The position numbers and the translations under genes were made by a program. DNA of 64,000 bases from Daphnia carinata (lineage: Eukaryota; Arthropoda; Branchiopoda; Diplostraca; Daphniidae), in NCBI RefSeq assembly GCF_022539665.2, contig NC_081338.1:7986446-8050445 (forward strand), in the 5' to 3' direction. Position 1 is the stretch's first letter. The number at the start of each line of letters is the position of its first letter. A model generated the notes under the pieces. That model saw only the letters and a list, made by a program, of their open reading frames with translations, made no database searches and was not told the origin of the DNA. This document shows positions 42,894-55,589 of the stretch, piece after piece.

Positions 42894-44794
42894 AATAGTA
42901 AGAAAAAAATTATTAAAAATGTTTTTCTTACCAATAGCAATGATTGATGGAGGACTAATCTGATCCCCATCCCCCAATGCCTTCCTGGATGTCATTAGAA
43001 TTATACAACAAGAATGGGAACTTGTCAATCTCTGGATTACTGGTACCATATTCCACAACTACATCGCCACTGATCCTTATGCTTGAGTTGGTAGTTTTGT
43101 TTTTAACCATTTCTCAGGATAAGAGGTATCTTGTATTGTTGGCATCGTTGCTATATGCTGCTTTCTAATCGGTCTTCTATCTCTTTCTTGATTTGACAAT
43201 TTTGTTAGTGAAATACCGTTGTCCAATGCTTTAAGATCCGACTTCGCTTTAGAGTAGAGGAGACCGGACCCATATTGCACAGTTTCGATTTTCCCGTATT
43301 ATCTTTCTTCTCCCATAAATTGGTAATTATTTAAAATCAATATTTTATCTACTCTCCATTAATGGAATTTTTTTCAAATCTGAAACTCAATAATTAAAAA
43401 AGATATTGCTATACTAATATTTTGTGGTTATTGCCTTGTACCGAGTCGACAATGGACAGGCGCCTGTCCCACTTTAGGCGGCTTTATTATAGGGAGAAAT
43501 GAATGCATGAAAAATATTGTTAAATGTGTCTATATACCTATTAAACGCGACAATTAATAAAAACATAATTCCTAAAAAGAAAAAACGCTACATTTGTTGG
43601 AAGTTTGCTTATCAATTACAAAATTATAGTTGCATGATAATATGCATAAAAGATAGGAAGGAGTTGCGCCAAATGATATCGACAATTACTAGATGGGCGC
43701 GACCATGGCCTAGTATAACAACAGTCAGTAAGAGCGCAATACCTACTGCACCTAAAACTAAATTGCTAGAGAGGTGTAATAACCCAAACAGAGGTTCACT
43801 TCCCACTGTTTGTAACTAATTCAGAATCGAAGTAAGTTGAAAAAATCAGTGGAAAACAGAACCTAGCGCTGCGCCTAATGTGAGTTAGGGAAAGAAGAGT
43901 TAAGGGAAAAACATAACTGATTGTGCCTAGAAACGAACCAAGGTATCCCGCACCACTATCGGGTGTTCTTCTCACTTGCCCATTCTACTCATAACGAAAT
44001 AGATCTTACGGCAGTAGTACCTCTTCCTCATTGCCAATCAGTGGCAGAAGTCAAGGAAATCGGAATGGAATAAAGGTGTAGAAAGTGGAATTCGAATTTC
44101 TCTGACGTGACTTTGATCTAAAATTAAAATGGGCTAGAAAACGATAAAGACGCTAATAGCATTCACTTATTTAATGGCTGCGATGTTTTGAGTTAAAAGG
44201 AAAAACTACCTTAACTAAAATTTTAATTGAAGTAAGAGTCTGGCAGATCTCGAAGAACCAATGCAGCAGAAAAAAATGATAATAAGCTAATCACTGCAAC
44301 AATAAAAATGTTCAACTTATTCAAACCAAATATCATCGCCCGATGTCGTTGATTGTGAATTTCGAAATAGTAATGTTGAAATTCTGTTTCCTCGAAATCA
44401 GGAAACAATATTGAAATTGAAATTGATCAAGAGACCTCCCTTTGATCGAACACCTGTTGAATGTGTTTCTAAATTGCCACCAATGGTTTCAACTGCATCT
44501 TTGAGAGTATATAGAAGCTACTGCTTTTGTTGACGATTAGAAGAGTCCAGTTTTTTTAAGTCTCAGTGAAAATCACAAACATTAAAATGGCAAAAGTTAA
44601 AGTTTGCAAAAAAACTCTACACAACAATTTAGTTGATTTTAAATCAACTGATAATTGAGAGGTTCATTTCTGTCCATTTCATCATAGTGATTTTCTCAAT
44701 CGTTTTTGTTAGATGTTTCATTTTTTAAATCTTCTGTTTTCATTTTAATAAATACGAAAATCTAATTTTAAGTGCAAATCATTCTCCCTGTGAG
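42894..44794. other. Intergenic DNA, no gene seen
   Basis: AT-rich; only short open frames with no recognisable protein. Confidence 0.5.
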
Positions 44795-45045
44795 GTGCAT
44801 TTTCACGAAGTGGCGTGATGTGGGTGACGCTTATGGGCATCATGCGTGCAACCAATCAGAAGATGCGTCTTCTCATCACATGGTGTGATGTTGATGACGT
44901 ATCACACGCGTGAGTTAGCTAGCAGAGGATTATCTAGGTCATCTGCGATGCGCATATTATATTGCAACTAATAAGTCTACTCTTGGTAATTAATAAGGGT
45001 GCGAAAGAGGGAAATGTAATGAAGATGTTTATTTGGCTTCGTTGT
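44795..45045. mobile_element. Terminal-hairpin element, copy C (end fragment)
   Basis: Matches the GTAACGAAGCC end of the family in the same orientation as copy B: CACGAAGTGGCGTGATG, GATGACGTATCACACGCGTGAGTTAGCTAGCAG and TTTGGCTTCGTT. The hairpin end and most of the middle are missing. It is the most diverged of the three. Confidence 0.6.
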
Positions 45046-46074
45046 ATTAGTTATTTAAAACATACTGTTTATTTAAAAACTGGTTTGCGAACTAAAAGGT
45101 TTTTGCCTGATTTATTATTTAATGATCACAAAACGGGGCGGGGATAAACATTACTCGAAGTTCAACTGAAGAACAACGATGGTGTGCACCAACGTTAAGC
45201 GAGTTCAACATTTACAGTTAAATGGAGAATTATACCCTTAACGAGAAAACGTAGGTTCAACAGCCTGAACTTACAACCATCTGGCGGCGGTATACGCAAA
45301 AATCATAGTTGAGCAATATTGTTCAATAATAGACGACAAAAACGCACCAGTAGTGCACTGCCAAAAAAGGGTTGGCACTTGAAACTCGTTTTGTGGGAAA
45401 CAAACTAAACATTGCTAACCGCAAACTTTTTGAAGTGAAAATTAAGCCGAGAGGCAGCTTTTTATCCGGGTATCAATCTTACGTGAAAACGTTTTAGTTC
45501 CTGGTTGGTTCTTTTCCGTGCTTCCTTCACTTTCTGATCTTCCATAATGTTTGTGCTTGTAATTTTTGATCCACCAATTTTTTTGCAGAAATTCCGCAAA
45601 TTTAGCGTGTTCACCAAGGTTGTTTTCGCTCCTCACATGAATATAACCTTAAATCGGGTCACGACGTCTCTGTCACGGCATTTCAAGTTTGATAGGAACG
45701 GGATTTTTCTGTGCATAGCGTTTTAAAAAGGAAAGTGAAATAGGTTTTTAGGGAATAGCTTTTAGGGGGATAAGCCCTAGATCTGTTAAAATCTAATGAG
45801 CATATGCCAGTGGTTGTCTCGAAGCAGAACTTTACAAGCAGTTCAGTTATTAAATTTCAACAAACTTAAAAATCTATGTAGATATTGTCAGTGGACAAAA
45901 TACTTCATCACAATTCAAGGAAGAAACCCAACATTATATAGATTCATTGGAGAGCATAATTTGCTCACAGTTCGTTAAAAAAATACCATACTAAGCTACA
46001 CGGGATCTGTTACAGCGCAAGGACCGCCCCATATTTCCAAATCTGGCGACATTCATTACCTATATCAAGCCTGG
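45046..46074. other. Intergenic DNA, no gene seen
   Basis: No supported feature in either strand. Confidence 0.45.
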
Positions 46075-46293
46075 AGCGTCCTCAAAAAAAGCTTTGGAGT
46101 CATTCAAACTAGCTTCGAAACATTTTGGTCCTTTGAAGCGGAGCTCATCAGCAAAGCTTGTGCCGTTTCTGCCGGCAGCCAGTAGGCGATTGTCATTGAG
46201 TCCACTGGGTCTCAGTAGTTGCCTTTCCTTCAATCTGTGACGTCTCTCCTTGCTCTTTCTACGAAATCATCTTGCAACTCACACCTTTCCCGT

Positions 46294-47940
46294 TATGGAT
46301 AGTCTTGACCCTAACGATGGAGCGGTTTGCGGGGATCCAGCCACGAGAAAGGATGGCGAAGGAGACTCAGCCATCGTCAATGCATGGAGGAAGCAGAGGA
46401 GGGTGGTTCGACAGCAAATCACTACAACCGTCAATCGAATCGACAGTCTTATTTGTATTCATGGTTCACGAGAACCCATCTCAGTTTGCTTAGAAACCTC
46501 AACTGTTTCCTGTCAAAAGCAGGCCAACTTCACATCGGGTTACTGTCGGTGGAAGATCAGGCTAAAAGTGATCGGCAAGGCAGCATCCACCTCAGGTATC
46601 TCCAACAAGCAGGTGAGGTCGTCGATAGGGAAGAGGAGGATTTGGCTGCAAGAGTCGGAGAACGTCCTTTAGAAGTTGCAGGAGTCGCAACGTGCCAAAT
46701 CCAATAGGTCACGTTGTCTGATGATGCCCAGCAGGTAAAGGAGCATAGAGTTGCCAGACAGAGAGCCGAAGCGGCGCAGCGTCAAGCTGAAGAAGCTCGT
46801 AGTTAAGCTGAGGAAGCTTCCAATCGGGGAGAAGTAGCCTGTATCGCCGCTGAAGAAGCACAACAGGCCCATCAACAGTTGAACATTGAAGAGGATAGTT
46901 TTAGCTCCGTCAGCCAACAAGCTTTTCCTCATACTTCACTCGCGATCAACCGGATTCAACGGCAACGTCATCTTAATCCGCCGAGGCAACATGTAGCGTC
47001 AGATGACTGGATCGCTGCCGGGAATTTATGCCCGCCATCAGCGATTATTCAAGTTCATCAGCGAAGACGGATACCGAGCCGCATACCGGGAAGACTTTAG
47101 ACTGGTTTGAATGAATCGATCTTTTCCCTATCCTTTTTCATGATACGGGGAAATTACCAGGCGAAAAGTTAGCTCTCCTCAAACTTCACCTCAGAGGAGA
47201 TTGTTCAGACCTAGCGCGTGGACTTGGAAGCAAAGAAGCAGCCTATGTAGAGGCGTTAGTTCGTCTCAAACAGTCTAGTGGACCCCGAGATGTTATAAGA
47301 GCTTCACACCTCCAGACGATTGAACCGTTACCGCTCAGAAATGGCCCGGCTACCTTCATACGTTTTGCGGAGAAGATCTGGACCCAGTTATACGATAGCA
47401 GGATTAGAGGAACCTCCGCCCCAGATCTGATGGAGAAAATAATAGGCTCCAGCTTTCTGACCGACTGGCATTGAACGACGCAAGACGGGGAAGTGAATAG
47501 ACGAGAAGCCTTGGCAGTTTCGGGTCCTGGCTCAATAGCAGAGCCGCGGCATACCAGAATGTCTATAGCATTGCAGCTGACCAACTTCCGGTCTTTTCTC
47601 CAAAGCCCACCAATCGCCCCCAAGCTCCCAGTCACCAGGCCTCAGCCAATCGAGTTTCAGAGAGTTTTTTGCTCGCTAAAAACGCCTTAGTCCGTTTTGG
47701 TTTATATGTCATTGCGATCACAAACTAGAACACTGTGGTGAGTTTAAGTCTATGGCGGTGGGAGAAAGAGAGGTTTCTGTGCAAAACACAGGTTGTGCTT
47801 TGGGTGTTCTGGAACGAAATTTTCCGCCATATTCTGTACCCAGAAGAGGATGTCCAGGCATCCAGAATTCCGCCTTTACCACCACACCCTAGCAGAAATT
47901 CAGAGGGCAAAATCCCATCCAAGACTGGTATTTAGGACTC
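46294..47940 (+). pseudogene. BEL/Pao gag relic
   Basis: Starts MDSLDPNDGAVCGD. Later, in shifting frames: HLRYLQQAGEVVD and DLAARVGERP; an Ala/Glu/Gln-rich coiled coil (AEAAQRQAEEAR); the gag core (KLALLKLHLRGDCSDLARGLGSKEAAYVEALVRLKQ, SGPRDVIRASHLQTIE); and a knuckle region (RGFCAKHRLCFGCSGTK). Many stops and indels. It would build the particle in a live element. Confidence 0.7.
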
Positions 47941-48390
47941 GTCTAGAGTTCTAGACTGGTCCAGCGGGCGGGTATGTGGACCCCTTGTTTCCAGCCAATA
48001 ACAGCCTCCTAGACTGGTATCAAGGACGGTAAAAAAAAAGAAAAAAAGACGGTGAGCCTCTTAAGTTAGAGCCAAAAGCCGTTCACATACCCGGCCGTTA
48101 GACTCAGCCGGGGCTCATCTTCTACACTCGTCCCAATACTCGTATCCCATATCCGTTATGGGACTATTGTTTGATTATTTAAATGCATTTTAATCCCTAC
48201 ATAAGATTGTTACAGTATCAGAAAAAAATGACTGCAGAATAACACAAATTTCTTTATATTTAACATGAAATGACTGATAAATCCAGTTCGTCCTGGCAAC
48301 ATACCAACACGGCACAAAGACTATCGCAAATCGTTTTCGCATCGCGAAAACAATAGGCCGCCAATTAAACTAAGGGAAGGGTAATGGTTG

Positions 48391-48510
48391 GCGCGCGAAG
48401 CCCGATCTTGGTTGCCATGGCAACTCGGGAACAGGAAGGGTAAATTGCAGACGCGCGAAGCCCGATCCGGGTTGCCATAGCAACTCGGTAACAACTAGAA
48501 AGGCGCAATG
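48391..48510. repeat. Two 60-bp tandem units each with an X-box-like palindrome
   Basis: Units 48391-48450 and 48451-48510 share CGCGCGAAGCCCGATC, GGGTTGCCATRGCAAC and ACTCGG. The first holds the perfect palindrome GTTGCCATGGCAAC (48411-48424), the second GTTGCCATAGCAAC (48471-48484), exactly 60 bp apart. This matches the known RFX-factor X-box pattern. The units lie about 130 bp past the stop of the gene at 48640-50001. Confidence 0.65.
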
Positions 48511-48639
48511 TGGCCAACACGGCATGGCGAGGACACAGAAAAAAAAACATCTTTTAAGACATTTAAACAAGAAATTTGAAACTTATTCGATGGGTTTTTT
48601 GAAATCTCTTATGTTCTTTTCCAAGGCAGCAATTTTCGA

Positions 48640-50001
48640 CTACATCTCAGCCTCGTAAATAGTACTAGGTACTGGCGCTTCAAAAGTTGGCTGGTCGCGC
48701 GAAGACCTAGCTGACTGAGCTTCAACGGGTGTTATGCTTCTTTCTTCGCGGTATTTCTCTCCACTTTTCTTTCTGCACGTCTTGATCTGTACTAATAAAC
48801 AGTCAATCTCAATATTTTCTTCGTTTTTTTGTCGCGCCTTTGCGTCCGCAACGACTAAAATAAAAAGAAGGAAAATTAATTAATGAAATACAATGTAGCA
48901 TTTCCATATACCTCCTAGAACTGAAATGAGGTTCATAAATATTGAGAGACCAGGCCGTCTATCGTCGCCGCGAGGAACTGCCTTCCACTGAAGTTTTCGG
49001 CCAGCTGAGAAGAAATGAGAAAATTAAAACTATCTCTCAGGACTTTGCCTACAAGTGGATTTGCAGATATGTTTCTTACCGTTGTTTGTGAAGATGGAGG
49101 CACGTCATCATCCGACAAATATTGAAATTCTATACTGTTTGCGCTGCTGTGGCCCTTTGGTTCGCCACTCTTGCTACCTGAATTGTAAAATAGTTTAGAA
49201 TTTTTAAGTTTGAAAATATCTTAATGTAATTACTTTGAATAATGTTGATGACGGAACTTGTTCTGGTTGCCGTAACAACTGTAGGCGGACTGGTGTCTTC
49301 ACTGTCATCACCGTACCTCTTCCTTTTTTGTGAGACACGTTTTCCTTTCCCCCAAGTTCTTTCACAATCGGAAATGAAAGCCTCGGCTAAAGGACGACCA
49401 GCAGCTGCCTCTTTGACAACATGCTTTGCTGTCGTAAAACTCACTGCAATAACAACATGAAAATTAATTTTAGAGATTACAATATAATTGCACGTAAAGT
49501 AAGTGAAACTTACCAGGCTTGTTCTCTGGATTCATAATATTATGAACATCGTATTCCAGCCAAGTATTGAATGGGTGGTGAAATCTTTTAAATGTTTCCC
49601 CCCCCCCAACACGCAGGATTCAAATTGCCTTCTGATGTAGTACATGGTGGGTATAGCAAAAACTTGTGGTCCGTTGATAACCAGTAACAGGGCACAAAGC
49701 TGTAGAGACATAATGGATTGTTGTCACAGCCCTTTCTAAGGTTTGTACGATAAAGAATGAAGGCTCTTTGTATTTGGAAGGCTTGGTCTTTTCAGTATTT
49801 TCCTGTATCGTAACATATCTTCCACACCATTCACAAAATGGTCTTCCTTCCTGAGGGATAAACATTTAGAACCACAGAAAATGTTTAATAATAATATAGA
49901 ACATTGAAGAAAAAGTATACCTGAATGTCTCTTGCAACGTGTGACTGCTGAATTATGTCGTGGTTAGTATGTAATACGTTATCGTCAACTACACGATCCA
50001 T
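48640..50001 (-). CDS. Unrecognised intron-rich gene, about 320 residues
   Basis: I do not recognise the product. Candidate exons, in minus order: 49921-50001 (starts MDRVVDDNVLH, ATG in a GCCACCATGG context), 49749-49850, 49514-49699, 49234-49443, 49080-49177, 48912-48987 and 48640-48854 (stop TAG). All introns are GT..AG, 49-92 nt, and phases agree, with one exception: exon 3 needs one more G in a 10-G run (49598-49607) to keep frame. Visible features: an FCEWCGRY pair of Cys, a Gly-rich GGGETF turn, a basic nuclear-signal-like stretch (KGKRVSQKRKR), and a charged C-terminal half. The exon 6 acceptor has an alternative 17 nt upstream that leads to an early stop. It sits inside the split BEL relic. 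It could be a host gene, a transposon-carried gene or a recent pseudogene. Confidence 0.5.
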
Positions 50002-51129
50002 GGTGGCAGTAATCTTTTGAACTTGCTCAAAGCTTTGCAGTAGTAATGTTAAATTTGCACTACGAATGCAAAAGACTGCACTAGACGTAGAATATTAAAT
50101 AAGAAATCCAACCTGAGTGTAATTTAGCGTTTCAGAACAGTAACAATAAGGTGAGTCTCTGTCGAAGAACTTGAAAGCATTTCTGTGAAATACGTACAAA
50201 TTTCATACGGACAGCATGGGCGTTGCCAGTTTTCCAATTTCGGGTTTTTTATATAAGTGCCATGTATGGGGAAACCATTTTCTGTTGTATTCACAGTTAC
50301 TTTTAAATTATTTTCAATTCTTTTAGTAAGGTTATTTGATTGCTAAGCTAGAATTCTGCATGTCCACGTACAAAGAAAAAAAAGGAATGAAAGTTAGGTA
50401 TTGATTTTCCCTTGCATGCCTGTTAGACGTAATCGATTTCCTCCAAAGCAGACGACAACAATTCTGTTGTCTGAAAAGGCCAGGTTGATGCTAAACAATA
50501 TTGGATCATGCCTGAATGCGCAAACCGGAAAACGTTATTAAAATTGTACCAATCTTATTCCGCATTTATAATTTATTTATTAACTAGAGAAGATTAGTCA
50601 AGATACAAGTCAGTGTATTTGAAGCCTCCAAAACTGATAATAAAGCTCCTCAACGGTGTAAAAACATTGAAGCAAAAAAATTGTAAGAACATAGGCCAGT
50701 GAAAAAACGAGTCTAATGCTGGTTTTTTGTATCCACATCAATCCCAATTTTTGCAGAAAATTCTGAGGACATAGGCCAGTATTAGACGAGTATAATACTC
50801 GTACCACGGGCTGTAGCGCTCGGCTTTCGTGCTAGCGTACAAGAGACCAGTAAAAAATGAGCCCAACATTGGTACCAGGAACTTAAGCGCTTCGCTTCTT
50901 TTTTGCGTCCATAATACCGCATTTGTACTAAGCTAGTACCAGACCACGAACCGAAAGTACTTAAGGAAGTTGATTCCGTATTCAGTACGCAAACTTGACC
51001 AAAAAAATGAGTCAAAATTAGAGTATCGCGGACGCAGACCCCATCTGGACACCAAGTTTCTGCTAGGGCAGCCTTCTTCACTACCCAGCAAAAGTAGCTA
51101 GTAGCCCGTCACCCGAGGAATCTAGATCA
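50002..51129. other. Unassigned DNA between gene and BEL pol
   Basis: No coding similarity. Near 50570-51000 the words ATAGGCCAGT and AAAAAATGAG recur, so it may be part of a repeat. Confidence 0.35.
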
Positions 51130-51169
51130 ACAACGGTGCCAACTAGAAATCCGAGTCAACGACTAGCAA

Positions 51170-52834
51170 TGGAAATGATGCGGCTTAAGGTTCTGGATTA
51201 TCATGGAGACGTAGTATGGGCCAACGTTTTTTTGTAGATTAGGGCAGCGACTCCACTCTGATGAGGCACGGGTTCGCCAATATCCTGAAGATTGGTGGTC
51301 TTTCGTCAGGTCCTGACGGTGGATGGTGCTGGCAGTGTGGTGAACCGATACCCATCCCAACATATCCAGTTCCAGATCTATACCGATTCCAGCGAGATGC
51401 TGGATCTGTCTTGCTCCACGCTCCCCACTGTTGCTAGCGCAACAGATATGATTGATATGATGAGCGCAATGATACGGATTGGGCGACCCTGAAGCTACGA
51501 TGGACTCATCTTGCGGACCTTGCGGTCACCGAAACATGAGGAAAAGTCGATATCCTTATCATCACCGATTACCCCCATCTATTGGTCCCTCTTAAATGTA
51601 GGGTTGGGAAGGAATACGGAACAACTGCCATAAGCAGTCGTATGGGTTGGATGATCCGAGGAAGTTGCTCAAGATGGCGCATACCATTATCGCTGTACGG
51701 GCTCATAGGATGACCAGTTCCACTCAGCTGGAAGAGCTAACATTAGAGCTGCGACGCTTTTGCGACACGGAGAATTTTGGAACTGAGTCCGAGCTCGTGA
51801 GCCTATCAGCAGATGACCGGCAAGCTGTCTCCATTATGGAAGCTGGAACGAGAAAATTAGGGCAAGGACATGAAGTCCCTATCACCTGTAAAACAGGTGA
51901 ACCAAACCTGGTCTGCAACCGGCAGATAGCGCGACAACGTCTCAGTGGATTGCTGAGACGCTTTAGCAGTGACCCCAAATTCTAGTCCGACTACCAAACT
52001 GCTGTGCAGAAGACGATGGAGGGTTACGCGTCTATTCTATCCGAAGACAATGCTGCTTCGGTGAAGTATTCAGCAGCGCCGTTTCACGGAAAGTGTCTAA
52101 ACGACGTAATCCTCAGCAGTCCAGCCCTCCAAACTTCTATTCCCTTTCTGTTTGTCCAGTTTAGGGAAGGCGCAATGGCATGGGCTTCTGACGTTGAAGC
52201 GATGTTTAGTCGGTTCCGATTTACGGTCTCTGATGCAAACTTTTTCTGTTTATTGTGGCAGGACTTTCAGTTCGCAAAAACTATTATGTGTCGCAAGAAA
52301 AGACTGCCTTTCGGTGCGACATGTTCGCCCTTTATTGCTATCCGCATCACTCATCGAGCCGTTATAGATGCGGAGGTGGGGCAAGAAGCCGTCCACGCTG
52401 TTACTAAAAGGATGTACATCGACGACTTTTTGGGATCCGCCCAATCAATTGCTGAAGCGGTGAACGACGCTAAAGCTGTGAAAAAGGCTTGAGCTGCAGC
52501 CGATTTGCACTTCCAAGACTGGATCTCTAACTCAGCTGAGTCTGTCCGAAAGATGCATGAGGGAAAAGAGCCGACTTTAGAAAGTGCGCCAGGTTTCCTA
52601 TCGACAGACAGTGGGAGTGAAAAAGTGCTTGGTGCCGTTGTGCAAGATGACACGTTGGGGTTCCGAGTTAGCAATCTGGAGGACAAGGATTATACTCGCG
52701 TGAGCCTCACCAGTATAGTTGCTTCCATCTTTGACCCTGGTATGATGGGTTTATCACTTTCTTGCCTTCAGTTATGTGCAATGTTTTCTTGCGCCTTCCT
52801 AGGCACCACACACGAGCAAACACACTTAGGTTAA
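51170..52834 (+). pseudogene. BEL/Pao protease and reverse transcriptase relic
   Basis: Protease: LKVLDYHGDVVWANVF then VD*GSDSTLMRHGF, where the catalytic DSG motif has its Ser codon changed to TAG. The RT frame from 51647 runs with in-frame stops at 51983-51985 and 52490-52492: APFHGKCLNDVILSSPALQT, SDVEAMFSRFRF (motif A), RLPFGATCSPF and MYIDDFLGSA (motif C, YIDD). It ends in the connection domain (VSLTSIVASIFDPG). RNase H and integrase are missing. Confidence 0.8.
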
Positions 52835-52945
52835 TAGAAGCATTCGTCAAGGAAGAACTTCTTTACTTTCGTACCGTACTTCAAACTTTATTTGTACCGC
52901 GTCCTCAAAACAAGCTTTGGAGTCCCTGAAACTAGCTTCGAAACA

Positions 52946-54876
52946 GGATCGACTAAGAGACAAGTTGAAGTAAGCAATGTCAAGTTGTTCCGATTAATAA
53001 TTATTTTTAGTAATCTCAAAGAAGAATAGAATCTGAAAGAAAACTGAAATGGCATGTTGATCCAACTAATTTTGAAAAAAATGAAGGTATCATATACCTG
53101 AGATTTTTTCAAGCTGGAAGTTGTAGTAGCATTGCTGAGTATGCATGATTTGTACGTTTGTACGATTTGAAAATGTAAAACCACAGACTACTTTTTTTGA
53201 ATTCTTTTGGTGTGGTACAATTACCATGACATGTGGAACCTGAAGCAGCACTATCAATAGAGGTTGGATGTGAAATAGCCATATTCGGATACAGGCAACG
53301 AAAACCATTTGAGTTTAACGAAGAAATCCCTGACTATGGAATGTAGAGAAGAAAAATGCACTAGAGTGTTTCATTCGAGAAACGTTAGACACAATAATAT
53401 TAACTTCCGTTAGACAGCCAATTGCATGAAACACCTTTTCGACAAGGGTTTTAAATTCGCTCTGACAAGACGTTTTTCGATCAACAACATCAAACGTTCT
53501 CAGGGCGCAACACGTAACTATTGCGGTAACAATGACCATCTCTCAGTTGTCCATTGCTTGAGTGCCATTGAACAAATAAAGAGAACTCAATTGACAATTA
53601 CATCAATGCAGTGCAACACTCCTTTAGTTACCAGTAGTTCTTAAGCGAACATATTCGTAAATTCTATACGGAAGTAAACCAAAATGCTCAAAATGTCGAG
53701 CTAAGGAAATTTAATGAAAACACATGAAGTAAATCTTAACTTTTTGGAAACTATTAATTCTTCTTCAGGTTTGTTATTACATTCATTTTGTATTTAGTTG
53801 TTTAATTATGAATTTATTGTACTAGACCATCTTCCATTGATTTCAGATGCATAATCTTGCGTGCACATCACTGAAATGTTATATTCAAGTTCGGACTATT
53901 GGATGATATCCATTTCGATTGTTACAACCCACATCACTAATTTATATGTATAGCAAAACATTTCAAGAATTAATAGCTTATAGCTATAGTTTATGGTTGC
54001 AGGTTTGCAACACTTCTAGGTACACTACGATAGGACATCTGCCTATCAACGTTTAGACTACTGGTTCCCGACGTTTGGGCGCAACAATGAAATGTTGCTG
54101 AACCCACGAGCGGTACACTTTACGACAAGTAAGCTCCCGTGCCAGCGACAATTGGACCCTTCTTTCTAGGACCCTACTAATTTTCCTCCTACTTTCTAAT
54201 TCCTTGTTATTTTTTATACATTTCGAAAGCTTTAGTCAATATGGTCATTTTCACTAAAAGTCCTTTACTTTTGTTTGTTGAATTAAAATTTAGCCTAAAT
54301 GTGAATGTTAAAGACTATTTTATGGGCTACTCTTCCTACTAAGTAGATTTTTAAAAGTATATAATAATCCATATAGAATGTTATCAAATGCCATGTAAAA
54401 AATAAAAAAATAATAGTTTAATTGCAAGTGACTTTAACCCACGCAAATGTAATGATATCTTTCTTTTACAATAACAATATCTAAGTTCATTACCCGATAA
54501 CCCGAGCAAAAATATCTATGCGTAATCATTAATTATAAGTTATAAGTTATAAGTTAATTATGAATACCTATGCATTCAGTGAAAAGACACAAAAAAAGAT
54601 TTCCAAATATTACAGGCATGGGAAGTCACTTGTCGCGCAGTATAGGGATTGCTAGATTCAGCAACATTTCGTTGTCGCGCCCAAACTTCGGGAACCAATA
54701 GTCCAAATGTCGCTAGACAGATGTCCTACTGTTGCGAACAGCACGTCCAAGGGACGAGGGACGAAATTCCAACTGTCGGAAAACCTGGAGTCTTTTTGGC
54801 AACTAGTCCAAAATACTCTGGCCCCCGTCGTAGTACAGTATCCTGGCCTGCACAAAAAGAAGAACATTGGGTTGGG
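52946..54876. other. Intergenic DNA, no gene seen
   Basis: AT-rich. A short TATAAGT triplication lies near 54535-54553. No protein or RNA gene recognised. Confidence 0.5.
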
Positions 54877-55100
54877 GGTCTAACAAAAAAAGACTAGAAT
54901 CTACTTTTTCCAGACAGTTTTCGTAACACCTGGGGCATTAGCAAAAGGTGTCTGGACTTAAACAACCCTTCCCAACTTATTGCGTTTTTGAGCCAAACAC
55001 AGGCCGACCCTATTTAAAAAAGGTATAAAATTCATATATTTTGCCCATAAATGGCTTTTTCAAATTAAATCGGGTGTTCTTCTTTTTGTGCCGGATACTG
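54877..55100. repeat. Dispersed ~220 bp repeat, copy 2
   Basis: Same orientation and block order as 13348-13575 (GGTCTAAC plus A-run, GGGGCATTAG, AAAGGTGTCT, ATTTTGCCCATA, AATGGCTTTTT). Non-coding; its family is unknown to me. Confidence 0.7.
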
Positions 55101-55589
55101 TACCTTTAACAGATTTCACTTTCCCCAACTTCTTTCTACCCATTTCAATTGTATATTAGTTATCAAACATTGGAAAATGGAATTCGGCTTCGGTACGGGT
55201 TACGATCCTCTGGAATTTAGTTTAAGGCGCAGGAGGAATTGTGCATGCTCTGGCCGTTAATACAGTAGGCCATGTGACAGAGCGAGGTGCAAATGTGGGT
55301 TTTCCTATTACACAACTTAAAGTTATGGTTCTGTGACAGTTGCATCTTACAATGTTCTCCAAGCTGGAAAGGCATATTACCGATCCATTCTCCTCAACAG
55401 GTCCATTAGGCTCCAAGTGGGAGCTGCAAGCTGCTGTTGATCCTTTGCATACCTTGCAAGGTGAGCATGTTGTAATTGCACCCGTTGTGTAAAGAAACTA
55501 CCCCCTCATGAAAGTGCATCTACCATTCATTGTTGATAAATGTATAAACCTTTATTTCTTTCTCCATCATCTTCTCCACATACATAAAT

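Larger units (their letters stand above)
46075..52945 (+). mobile_element. BEL/Pao relic split by ~3.2 kb insert
   Basis: Gag lies at 46.3-47.9 kb, and protease plus RT at 51.2-52.8 kb, on the same strand and in the right order. Near-identical ~50-bp pieces (GCGTCCTCAAA..CTAGCTTCGAAACA) occur at 46075-46131 and 52899-52945, bracketing the relic. They may be LTR or leader remnants. The DNA between about 47940 and 51130 is foreign to the element and contains an intron-rich gene. Confidence 0.65.

Noticed and set aside
48365-48570. Cys-rich minus frames over the 60-bp repeats
   Set aside because: Repeat-driven readings with no start context.
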